The position numbers and the translations under genes were made by a program. Source: Nitrospirota bacterium (GTDB lineage: Bacteria; Nitrospirota; Thermodesulfovibrionia; UBA6902; DSMQ01). Taken from it: DNA of 19,020 nt. The notes beneath the pieces are model-generated. The model searched no databases, was not told where the DNA came from, and saw nothing but the letters and a program-made list of their open reading frames with translations. How positions within the stretch are numbered: position 1 is the stretch's first letter; each line of letters starts with the position of its first letter. The stretch lies in NCBI GenBank assembly GCA_016207865.1, contig JACQZD010000036.1, forward strand, positions 1 through 19,020, read 5' to 3'. Shown one piece after another: positions 6,313-12,852 of the stretch.

Positions 6313-7077
6313 ATGAAGATTGCACTTACTATTGCAGGCTCAGACCCGACAGGCGGGGCAGGGTTTCAGGCAGACCTGAAGGTCTTTAAATCGCTCGGCG
6401 TCTATGGCTTGAGTATTCCTTCAGCCCTGACTGCCCAGAACACTGCGGGGGTTTCTGATATTCTTGAACTTCCTGCGTCATTTTTTTCAGCAGAGCTTGA
6501 TACCCTCTTGCAGGATATTCATCCTGATGCCCTGAAGACAGGCATACTTTACAGCCCTGATATTATCGGGATTGTTGCGCAGAAGATTAAAGGGCATTCA
6601 CTTCAAAATCTTGTCATTGACCCTGTGACAGTGTCTTCAACAGGCATCTCGCTTGTCAGGGACGGCTGTCTGGAGGCATTGAAGGTTTATTTATTTCCTC
6701 ATGCAAAGGTTATTACGCCGAACATCTACGAAGCGTCTGTTTTTACGGGGATAAATATTGATAATGAAAAAGACATGAAAGATGCGGCAATGAGGCTAAG
6801 GGGTTTTGGTCCTGAGACGGTCATTGTCACAGGCGGACATTTAAAACATGCCGCAATTGATATCTTATGGGATGGCAGGGAATTTCTGACGCTTGAAAGC
6901 GAGAGGGCAGAGGGCGAATATCACGGCACAGGGTGCGCTTTTTCCTCGGTGATTACCGCCTGCCTTGCGCTTGGCTATGATGTCAGAGAATCCGCTGTAA
7001 AGGCAAAGGAGTTTGTAGGGAATGCGATGAAATCAGCGGTTTCAATTGGGAAGGGGATGAAGGTGCTGAATCTCTGA
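6313..7077 (+). CDS. thiD: Hydroxymethylpyrimidine/phosphomethylpyrimidine kinase
   Basis: The 254-residue protein phosphorylates HMP and then HMP-phosphate to HMP-pyrophosphate, the pyrimidine precursor of thiamine. The N-terminus MKIALTIAGSDPTGGAGFQA is the family signature, with D21 and G-rich loop for HMP binding. ITPNIYEA (134-141) and VTGGH (172-176) follow, and GEYHGTGCAFSS (201-212) carries the anion-hole GTGC with Cys208. Length is normal for the single-function kinase with no ThiE fusion. The start is fixed by the conserved N-terminus, although no ribosome site precedes it; the TATAAT at 6299-6304 suggests a leaderless message. No other thiamine genes are in the window. Confidence 0.95.
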   Translation: MKIALTIAGSDPTGGAGFQADLKVFKSLGVYGLSIPSALTAQNTAGVSDILELPASFFSAELDTLLQDIHPDALKTGILYSPDIIGIVAQKIKGHSLQNLVIDPVTVSSTGISLVRDGCLEALKVYLFPHAKVITPNIYEASVFTGINIDNEKDMKDAAMRLRGFGPETVIVTGGHLKHAAIDILWDGREFLTLESERAEGEYHGTGCAFSSVITACLALGYDVRESAVKAKEFVGNAMKSAVSIGKGMKVLNL

Positions 7078-7122
7078 AATAGAAGATTTTTTCAACAAAC
7101 TTAAAATTAGTGGAGGCATGGA

Positions 7123-7464
7123 ATGGGTATTTTGGCAGTAGAAATAGAAGTCCCAAGGGCTGAAAACGTAAAACTGACAGCAGATACTTTGACTGTTGAA
7201 CTGACCGATGGAAGAACAATCTCAGTTCCGCTTGAATGGTTTCCGCGTTTAATACATGCAACGTATGAAGAACGAAATAATTGGAGATTAATAGGCAGGG
7301 GGCAGGGAGTTCACTGGGAAGACATTGATGAAGACATAAGCATTGAAGGATTATTAGCCGGCAGACCATCAGGTGAGAGTCAGGCATCTTTTAAGAAATG
7401 GTTAAGTCAACGGCAGTCTCATTTAACAACCTATTCAGGCGGGCTGCGTAAGCGACATCGCTGA
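7123..7464 (+). CDS. DUF2442 domain protein
   Basis: The 113-residue product carries a DUF2442 domain at about 15-85: LTVELTDGRTISVPLEWFPR, then ATYEERNNWRLIGRGQG, then VHWEDIDEDISIEGLLAG, the three conserved blocks. A polar tail of about 30 residues follows. DUF2442 proteins are often paired with a DUF4160 gene in what look like toxin-antitoxin modules; no DUF4160 is visible next to it, so this copy appears solitary. GGAGG at about 7112-7116 provides the ribosome site. It follows thiD by 45 bp and may be read from the same message. A strong GC-rich hairpin lies downstream at 7528-7556. Confidence 0.85.
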   Translation: MGILAVEIEVPRAENVKLTADTLTVELTDGRTISVPLEWFPRLIHATYEERNNWRLIGRGQGVHWEDIDEDISIEGLLAGRPSGESQASFKKWLSQRQSHLTTYSGGLRKRHR

Positions 7465-7527
7465 ATCTGTCCTATGTCTTAAAGCAGATTGTTTATAAGT
7501 TTGCCGTAAACTAATTATCAAGAACAT

Positions 7528-7565
7528 GAGGGGGCGTGGCATAGCCCCGCCCCCTCTTGCTTTCT
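7528..7565. terminator. Strong GC-rich hairpin, probable terminator
   Basis: GAGGGGGCG (7528-7536) pairs with CGCCCCCTC (7548-7556), and GGC/GCC inside the loop can extend the fold. It is followed by the T-rich CTTGCTTTCT. It stands between the DUF2442 gene and the convergent PEP-CTERM gene and could stop transcription from either side. Confidence 0.6.
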
Positions 7566-7571
7566 AAGTTT

Positions 7572-7598
7572 GTCATTCCTGCGCAGGCAGGAATCCAG
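7572..7598. repeat. GTCATTCC/GGAATCCAG palindromic unit inside the PEP-CTERM gene end
   Basis: GTCATTCCTGC and GCAGGAATCCAG form a palindromic unit of the family also seen at 2280, 2349, 8406, 8571, 14280, 14317 and 18567. On the minus strand it encodes the last eight codons and the stop of the PEP-CTERM gene. Confidence 0.75.
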
Positions 7599-8166
7599 AT
7601 TTTCTTCTCCTCAACAAATTCCTTGCTCCCAATACTGCCCCGCCGGTTAAGAAAAGAATGAAACTGATGGGTTCAGGGGTAACAGGCGGAGCTGAATTCA
7701 TTTCTACAATGAACGGGGTACTGCGATTAAATTCATCATCCCATTGTCCGTTATAAATATGTGAATTATAATTAAGGTAATTTTGATTACCCTGATAGTT
7801 ATTTGGTTCAACAGAACCCCAATTGCAATAAAGCAGACATGTTCCGTTATCCCAAAAAGTTTCTCCTGTTACCCACTTCCAAACCCCTTCCTGTGCTTCA
7901 TCGGTACCTCCAAGCCACACCACATCATCAGGGAAAGTGATGTTGCCGATATTATTAAATAGAAAAGTATTTTCATTCTCAGAATTAATAGTGGCTAAGT
8001 ATCCACCTATACTTTCAGCATATGATTTAGCGTCATTCCAAGTCATAACAGTATCAAATCGTTTGTAATAGTGCCCTGTTTCAGAAAAGTACACCCAATC
8101 TGAATCAGCTTGCGCTATGCCTTGAAGTGATAGAAGTAACGATAATACGATTAATATTTTTTTCAT
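7573..8166 (-). CDS. C-type lectin domain protein with a PEP-CTERM sorting signal
   Basis: The 197-residue protein has a signal peptide (1-20, ending GIAQA), a C-type lectin-like domain (about 24-156) and a PEP-CTERM tail. Lectin features are YYKRFDTVMTWNDAKSYAES, VVWLGGTDEAQEG as the WIGL region, GSVEPNNY with the EPN sugar-binding triplet at 120-122, and GQWDDE near 140-145. The tail is VTPEP (163-166), a hydrophobic span to about 182, then LLRRRK. Such proteins are exported and processed by an exosortase, tied to extracellular polysaccharide; no exosortase is in this window. The last eight residues, SGFLPAQE, follow the Arg cluster where the family usually ends and come from a palindromic repeat (7572-7598). 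The start has a strong AAGGGGGG ribosome site. Confidence 0.93.
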   Translation of the reverse strand: MKKILIVLSLLLSLQGIAQADSDWVYFSETGHYYKRFDTVMTWNDAKSYAESIGGYLATINSENENTFLFNNIGNITFPDDVVWLGGTDEAQEGVWKWVTGETFWDNGTCLLYCNWGSVEPNNYQGNQNYLNYNSHIYNGQWDDEFNRSTPFIVEMNSAPPVTPEPISFILFLTGGAVLGARNLLRRRKSGFLPAQE

Positions 8167-8258
8167 TTCATATTCCCCCCTTATTTTTTTATTTGTTAAG
8201 CAACGATACTGCGATTCCCCATCCTTTCTTTTTGATAGTGCTAAAGCATAAAATATTA

Positions 8259-8306
8259 GCAGTGCAAATTTATCATTTTTTTTACACTGCCCCCCCCATT
8301 TGTCAA
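8259..8306 (-). promoter_or_regulatory. Promoter and operator-like dyad upstream of the PEP-CTERM gene
   Basis: On the minus strand TTGACA (8301-8306) is followed after 16 bp by TAAAAA (8279-8284), a plausible though weak -10. An inverted repeat of 10 bases with one mismatch, GCAGTGCAAA (8259-8268) and TTTACACTGC (8281-8290), overlaps the -10 and start region. That position suits a repressor site. The 5' leader would be about 105 nt long. Confidence 0.4.
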
Positions 8307-8405
8307 GAAATTTAATAATATTTATAGGTTCTATAAGAATTTTTAATAGTAAGTTTTGTGTGGTTTCATCAGTAGTGTCAGGTAAATCTTGTATACATAA
8401 ATAAC

Positions 8406-8602
8406 GTCATTCCCGCTTGACGGGAATCCCTCTTTTTACTTAAATGAAGGAAAGTCGGTACGACTCATTCCGAGATTCCGGACAAGCCAGAATGACAATC
8501 AGAGTGTGGTTTCTTAAGAAAGGCAGGGAAATGCAAAGCTTAAATAGAAACTACGATTTCAACGAAGACACTGGATTCCCGCTTAAGACATGCGGGAATG
8601 AC
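8406..8602. repeat. Cluster of three palindromic repeat units
   Basis: Units are at 8406-8430 (GTCATTCCCG-CGGGAATCCC), 8464-8496 (a degenerate copy with TCATTCCG and CAGAATGAC) and 8571-8602 (CTGGATTCCCGC to GCGGGAATGAC, opposite orientation). The whole gap 8167-8632 otherwise holds only the promoter region above. ORFs reading through here are built from the repeats and look non-coding. Confidence 0.7.
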
Positions 8603-8632
8603 AGAAGAGTTTTGTCAGCAGGGTTATGGGGC

Positions 8633-8998
8633 TTAATTTATCGGCAAAGCCCTGATTCTGATTCTATTGTCTTCAAAAACTACAACGCTTCCCGCTGATA
8701 AAGCATCTTGTATTGTTGGAAGGTTTGATATTAACAGTGCAAGTTGTGAAGAGGGACGTTTATCAGTGCATCTAAAAAGTATTACAGAGGGCTTGGAATA
8801 TTGTTTTAAAGCGAGTAATGTTCCAAAGTCAGTATCCGCAGATACAATTATCCTGTCATTCTGTAATGCATAGTCAAAGATTACAATATCGGAAGATGAC
8901 TGCATGCCGATATCCCTGACATGGACTGCCTCAAGTCCGGCGTTTTTTAATCCTTTTGCAATTATAGGTGAAAGGGCGTTATCTATGAGGAATTTCAT
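8633..8998 (-). CDS. DUF5615 PIN-like toxin (VapC45-like)
   Basis: The 121-residue protein matches the DUF5615 family, a PIN-like fold taken to be an RNase toxin. Acidic residues at the usual places are D6 in MKFLIDNALSP, D29 and D37 (RDIGMQSSSDIVIFDYAL), and D55/D57 in VSADTDFGTLLA. The C-terminal strand VVVFEDNRIRIRALP is also typical. The gene starts at ATG 8998 and overlaps the stop of the upstream DUF433 gene by four bases, the standard antitoxin-toxin arrangement, with toxin second. All catalytic positions look intact. The RNA target is unknown. Related pairs include the Mycobacterium VapBC45 system. Confidence 0.9.
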   Translation of the reverse strand: MKFLIDNALSPIIAKGLKNAGLEAVHVRDIGMQSSSDIVIFDYALQNDRIIVSADTDFGTLLALKQYSKPSVILFRCTDKRPSSQLALLISNLPTIQDALSAGSVVVFEDNRIRIRALPIN

Positions 8999-9222
8999 GC
9001 AGCAACGAGTGGGATCTGACGTTCTTTTACTGCTTCTGCGGCATAAAGCAATGCTTCACGAATATCTTCTGCTTTAATATCAGGATATGCCTCAAGAATT
9101 TCTTTTTCAGTCATACCATTAGCTACCATGCCGACAATTGTGGTTACGGGAATCCGCAACCCTCTGATACAAGGTATGCCCCCCATCTTATCTTGTTCTA
9201 CTGTAATGCGTGTAAACTTCAT
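8995..9222 (-). CDS. DUF433 antitoxin (VapB45-like)
   Basis: The 75-residue protein is a DUF433 domain throughout: FTRITVEQDKMGGIPCIRGL, then RIPVTTIVGMVANGMTEKEI, then LEAYPDIKAEDIREALLYAA. The segment GxPCIRGxRIxV plus the helix-turn-helix-like region that follows are the family signature. It is expected to bind and block the DUF5615 toxin encoded immediately downstream and to repress the shared promoter. The ribosome site GGAGGGG precedes ATG 9222, and an extended -10 promoter lies at 9269-9277. Confidence 0.92.
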   Translation of the reverse strand: MKFTRITVEQDKMGGIPCIRGLRIPVTTIVGMVANGMTEKEILEAYPDIKAEDIREALLYAAEAVKERQIPLVAA

Positions 9223-9268
9223 TGTTATTCCCCTCCATCAAACTACTGCATTCTTGTTACCTATCCTC

Positions 9269-9277
9269 ATTATACCA
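9269..9277 (-). promoter_or_regulatory. Extended -10 promoter of the DUF433/DUF5615 operon
   Basis: On the minus strand the sequence is TGGTATAAT, a perfect extended -10 (TGN-TATAAT). The -35 region is poor, as is usual for that promoter type. Transcription would start near 9262, giving a leader of about 40 nt. Confidence 0.6.
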
Positions 9278-9353
9278 AAGCAGCCTAATAAAAGGAAAAA
9301 TATAGTCAGAAAGGCGGCTTCACAGTGCTATTATTATTTATATAACAGAAACC

Positions 9354-10160
9354 CTAAAACGCATATCTCAGATTGACCATGTCTGCTAAGATTTCCATCT
9401 TGCTGTCAGGGAACACAGCCCTTGTTGAGCCTTGGGTTATTACATCGCTTTGATTGAGCTTAAGCAGTGTGTAGCTGACGCCCATATAAAAATTTATTTT
9501 TTCCGTAATCTCCCTCGCAATGCCAATGCCAAGGTCAAGGCATGTGCCGTCTGTGTCAAATTCAAACTGCGAGTACGAACTGTTTTCAACTGTGCCTTTG
9601 GGATAATAGGAATATGCCGCCCTTGCGTCAAGCGCCCATTTATTGATTTTATATCCAAGCCCTGTGCCCAGTCCAGTCCTCCACAGGCTGAAGTCTTCAG
9701 TACTTCTGCCTGTGGCCGATGCACCGCGCCAGATAAATTTATCCCTTTTAAAATTGATGCCGTCCCATCCGCCTGATGCATAAAGCCTGTAATTGAAATT
9801 ATCCGCACTATTCTTATAACCGAACCTGAGGTCATAGAACTGTCCAAAGACTTCCATGTCGTTTGTCTGAAGCTGGACATTATTTTCCCGCCATGTTTCA
9901 GATCCTTCCAATCCGGACGCCCAGTCAGTTGTAATGCCTGCGTAAAAGTTTTTCAATTTTGGGAAAGAATATTCGCCTGACACGCCTATCAGAACGACTT
10001 TCCGGCTGGATTTTGATTCAACATTTGTCCCAAAGGCAGAACTGCTCTCTTCATATTTAAGCGTTCCGTATCCGCCGTGCACGCCGGCCCCGAAATTTCC
10101 GGCATGAGAAGCGGAGGAGGAAAAAATAATTATGGTTGACACTAATAAAAACTTTTGCAT
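9354..10160 (-). CDS. Outer-membrane beta-barrel protein
   Basis: The 268-residue protein has a signal peptide (1-20, ending SASHA before GNFG) followed by repeated amphipathic strands rich in Gly, Tyr and Phe, for example FYDLRFGYKN, NYRLYASGGWDGINF, LGTGLGYKINKWALDARAAY and KINFYMGVSYTLLKLN. It ends LRYAF, with the C-terminal Phe recognised by the BAM assembly machinery. Length would suit a barrel of about 8-12 strands. I cannot place it in a named family, so function is open: porin-like, adhesion or structural. It stands alone between the DUF433 operon and ald, both on the same strand, with 188 bp upstream in which I see no clear signal. Confidence 0.8.
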   Translation of the reverse strand: MQKFLLVSTIIIFSSSASHAGNFGAGVHGGYGTLKYEESSSAFGTNVESKSSRKVVLIGVSGEYSFPKLKNFYAGITTDWASGLEGSETWRENNVQLQTNDMEVFGQFYDLRFGYKNSADNFNYRLYASGGWDGINFKRDKFIWRGASATGRSTEDFSLWRTGLGTGLGYKINKWALDARAAYSYYPKGTVENSSYSQFEFDTDGTCLDLGIGIAREITEKINFYMGVSYTLLKLNQSDVITQGSTRAVFPDSKMEILADMVNLRYAF

Positions 10161-10348
10161 AAATTTAGAACTATTATAACATCAATGAATATACAGGAAA
10201 GGCTGGTGAATAATTTCTATACGACACCTTAGAAAAATTATAAGGGAAAACTTATGCTTTTAAATAACGGACTATTACAGCAGGTCTTATCTTAAATAAT
10301 TTCTTTGTCGATTTATAGAAATTATGAGGCAGTTTTTCCTGTATATTT

Positions 10349-11440
10349 TCAGTTTACAATTTTTTTGTTTATTGATTCCGCCAGCCCCCTGTGCATTATT
10401 TTGCCTTTATATGTATTCAACGCGCTTCTTAAGGGAGAGTCATCACGCGCCGAGTTCGCTATCCCGTTTTTTGCAAGCAGTTTAATATACGGAAGGGTTT
10501 TGTTTGTGAGGGCCAGCGTGGAGGTCCTCGGATATGCCCCCGGCATATTGGCCACGCAATAGTGGATAACCCCGTCAACTTCATATACCGGGTTATCATG
10601 CGTTGTCGGCCTGGTTGTCTCAATACAGCCGCCCTGGTCCACAGACACGTCAACAATGACAGAGCCTTTTTTCATCTTTGATACAATCTCCCTTGAAATC
10701 AGCTTCGGAGCCTTTGCGCCGGGAATCAGCACCGCGCCTATTACGGCGTCAGCCTTCAGCGCCTCGGATTCAATGTTTTCCTTTGTCGCGGGAAGCGTGC
10801 CCACGGCGCCGCGAAAAAGTTCATCTATAAGCTTAAGTTTTTCAATGCCCCGGTTTATCACTGTCACCCTTGCCCCCATTCCAAGCGCAACCCTTGCCGC
10901 ATTCATACCCACTATGCCCGCGCCGAGAATAAGGACCTTTGCAGGAGGCACCCCTTCAACACCTGTCATAAGAATGCCGCTTCCGTTGTAAACCTTCTGC
11001 AGGTAAAATGCGGCTGCGATCGGCGCCATCCTTCCTGCGATTTCACTCATCGGCATGAGAAGCGGGAGCGTGCCGTGCTCCTCAAGGGTTTCATAGCCGA
11101 ATCCGGCGATATTTTTTCTTAAAAGAATATCTGTCAGTTCTATGTTCGCGGCGAGATGCAGGTATGTAAAGACCGCCTGACCCTGCCGCAGTAATTCATA
11201 TTCAGAAGGGAAGGGCTCTTTTACTTTAACGATTAGCTCTGATCTGCCGAATAAAGAATTCTTATCCGCTACTTCAGCTCCTGCCTCAGTGTAATCCCTG
11301 TCAGGGAAACCGCTTCCTTCACCTGCTGATTTTTCTATAATTATACTGTGGCCGTCTTTTTTGAGTTCCCTGACGCCTGCAGGCGTTACAGCGGCCCTGT
11401 ATTCATGTTTCTTGATTTCTTTCGGAAGGCCTATAATCAT
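10349..11440 (-). CDS. ald: Alanine dehydrogenase
   Basis: The 363-residue enzyme converts L-alanine and NAD+ to pyruvate, ammonium and NADH, or the reverse. The N-terminus MIIGLPKEIKKHEYRAAVTP is the family signature, with the substrate-binding R15. VKVKEP places K74 and YLHLA places H95, both catalytic. GAGIVGMNAARVALGMGA (173-190) is the Rossmann nucleotide-binding site. DVSVDQGGCIETTRPTTHDN (264-283) holds catalytic D268. All expected residues are present and length is normal (360-371). One small oddity is GSGILMTGVEGVPPAKV where relatives have GVPGVPPAKV. It is a single gene, upstream of and divergent from the PilZ remnant. Confidence 0.96.
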   Translation of the reverse strand: MIIGLPKEIKKHEYRAAVTPAGVRELKKDGHSIIIEKSAGEGSGFPDRDYTEAGAEVADKNSLFGRSELIVKVKEPFPSEYELLRQGQAVFTYLHLAANIELTDILLRKNIAGFGYETLEEHGTLPLLMPMSEIAGRMAPIAAAFYLQKVYNGSGILMTGVEGVPPAKVLILGAGIVGMNAARVALGMGARVTVINRGIEKLKLIDELFRGAVGTLPATKENIESEALKADAVIGAVLIPGAKAPKLISREIVSKMKKGSVIVDVSVDQGGCIETTRPTTHDNPVYEVDGVIHYCVANMPGAYPRTSTLALTNKTLPYIKLLAKNGIANSARDDSPLRSALNTYKGKIMHRGLAESINKKIVN

Positions 11441-11486
11441 TTAAAAAATATCATATCCCAAATATGCTGATTCATCAACTAAATTC

Positions 11487-11514
11487 TTGACTTTCCTGCG
11501 CATTAAGATATAAT
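11487..11514 (+). promoter_or_regulatory. Sigma-70 promoter upstream of the PilZ remnant and pilin gene
   Basis: TTGACT (11487-11492) and TATAAT (11509-11514) have a 16-bp spacer, a good match. The start would be near 11521. It probably once served the PilZ gene and may still drive the pilin at 11757, since I see no better promoter in 11716-11756. Confidence 0.65.
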
Positions 11515-11530
11515 AAAATTAGGTGTGGAT

Positions 11531-11715
11531 ATGAATAAAAGGCGTGCAGAAAGACTGATGATGGGTTTCAGGGCTAAGCTGATGCAGGGCGGGGTGAACT
11601 ATACCGGCGTTATAGAATACATTTCAACAACCGGCATATACTTAGTGACCGCTCCCACATGATAGGCATGGAAATTATTAATCCTCAGTGGGATAAAAGT
11701 AATTATTTCATCTAA
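11531..11715 (+). pseudogene. PilZ-domain gene with an internal deletion
   Basis: ATG 11531, with an AGGTG ribosome site, opens a 43-codon frame reading NKRRAERLMMGFRAKL, then GVIEYISTTGIYLVTAPT and TGA at 11660. RRAER matches the RxxxR c-di-GMP motif, and EYISTTG matches the (D/N)xSxxG motif with Tyr in the first position. Two bases out of frame, GMEIINPQWDKSNYFI and TAA at 11713 give a typical PilZ C-terminus. The roughly 40 residues normally between them are missing. The ends are intact, so the loss is a single internal deletion near 11657-11665. A functional c-di-GMP receptor is unlikely. Its place just before a pilin gene suggests it once linked c-di-GMP to pilus function. Confidence 0.8.
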
Positions 11716-11756
11716 AGATAAATGATTAACTTACAGGTGTTTCCAATATAGCTGCC

Positions 11757-12245
11757 ATGAAAAAATGCCCTGATAAGGCAGGCTTTTCACTCATAGAACT
11801 TCTGATGGTCGTAGCTATAATCGGACTCCTTGTTGCAATTGCAATCCCAAGCTACCTCGGCATGAAAAGCAAGGCCCACAGCGCAAGCATGATAAAGGCG
11901 GCGCAAAGCGCTTCAAGCGAGCTTCAGTTCTGGCTGCAATCCTCTATGTCTTCCTATATAAATTTAAGACAGGTGGATTCAAACTTCAGCGGTAAAATTG
12001 ATGATTCGGACAAGACAAATATCCAGCTTTTTACTGACGGGGTGACCGATACTTATGTGACTGAAAGAAACAGCAAACTTGATGAAAAATCACCGTGGTA
12101 TACCAACATTTCGCTGTGGACTACGGATAGTTCCATACCGGCAGGAAGGCTTACGGTTTTACAACCTTCCGGCACTTCAATAAGGATTGTGGGGAAGGAT
12201 AAGGACGGAAGTATTATTTATGATAATACCGTTACATCCGACTAA
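11757..12245 (+). CDS. Type IV pilin-like protein (prepilin)
   Basis: The 162-residue precursor has the class III signal: a short charged leader MKKCPDKAG, then FSLIELLMVVAIIGLLVAIA. Cleavage and methylation by prepilin peptidase would fall between G9 and F10; E14 (position 5 of the mature protein) is present. The hydrophobic helix runs to about residue 30 and the globular C-terminal part has no disulphide Cys pair. It could be the major PilA or a pseudopilin; no assembly genes are in the window, so I cannot choose. No good ribosome site is visible before ATG 11757. It lies 41 bp after the PilZ remnant and 24 bp before a membrane protein gene, likely co-transcribed. Confidence 0.9.
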   Translation: MKKCPDKAGFSLIELLMVVAIIGLLVAIAIPSYLGMKSKAHSASMIKAAQSASSELQFWLQSSMSSYINLRQVDSNFSGKIDDSDKTNIQLFTDGVTDTYVTERNSKLDEKSPWYTNISLWTTDSSIPAGRLTVLQPSGTSIRIVGKDKDGSIIYDNTVTSD

Positions 12246-12269
12246 ATATCATACAAAAGGAGTCAAAAA

Positions 12270-12830
12270 ATGGAAGAGACTTCAGTTAAACATACGGAAA
12301 AAAAATATACTGCCCTGCTGTCTGTGATTAGCGGGATTGAAAACCGCCTTATCTGGTCTGAACTTGTTTACCTTGCGTTGAATTTGTTTATATTTGTTTT
12401 TACAGTCAGCTTCATGTTTTCATTTATCCATAATGGATTGCTTTCAATAAATTCAATCGGTCTGGCATTTGTTTTATACTGTCTTGTCGTTGGAATGGGT
12501 ATTTGCGCTTACTGGATGGCGTCAGCCTCAAGACAGCACCTCAGGCTCAAACTTCATTATTTTCAGGCGAGATATCTTGAACGCAAGATAGGCTGCAATG
12601 GAGAATATATATATTCTGACGCATCCGTGTTTTTTGACCCGAAGATTGGAACCGTTGAAAGCCCTGACAATAAAGAAACCATTACTTATCCTATAACGGG
12701 TTTTTCAAGAATGACCGGATTTTTAGGTATGGCAAAGCCGAGACATTTTTCATGGATAATGCCTTGTATGTTTTTTGCAATTTACATTCTTATTTTTATC
12801 TGGGTAATTATCAGATTTGCAATTAGTTGA
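12270..12830 (+). CDS. Hypothetical protein with three membrane spans
   Basis: The 186-residue protein has hydrophobic spans at about 33-55, 60-84 and 163-184. Between the second and third is a soluble part with a basic helix (QHLRLKLHYFQARYLERKIG) and SDASVFFDPKIGTVESPD. I recognise no family. AAAGGAG at about 12256-12262 gives a strong ribosome site, and the gene follows the pilin by 24 bp, so the two are probably co-transcribed. A helper role in pilus biology is a guess from position only. It converges on the nucleoside transporter with 22 bp between stops. Confidence 0.7.
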   Translation: MEETSVKHTEKKYTALLSVISGIENRLIWSELVYLALNLFIFVFTVSFMFSFIHNGLLSINSIGLAFVLYCLVVGMGICAYWMASASRQHLRLKLHYFQARYLERKIGCNGEYIYSDASVFFDPKIGTVESPDNKETITYPITGFSRMTGFLGMAKPRHFSWIMPCMFFAIYILIFIWVIIRFAIS

Positions 12831-12852
12831 AACGCTATGCTTATGAATTTAC

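Noticed and set aside
8167..8310. Search for a second sigma-54 promoter upstream of the PEP-CTERM gene
   Set aside because: I looked for GG-N10-GC and found none; only a weak sigma-70 pattern and a dyad are supported.
8444..8698. 84-codon ORF in the 8.4-8.7 kb gap
   Set aside because: Its codons come from three palindromic repeat units and it runs into the DUF5615 gene on the other strand; no ribosome site or family match.
9494..9880. 128-codon ORF inside the outer-membrane protein gene
   Set aside because: Same-strand frame within the outer-membrane barrel gene, composed of low-complexity codons, no start signal; a frame shadow.
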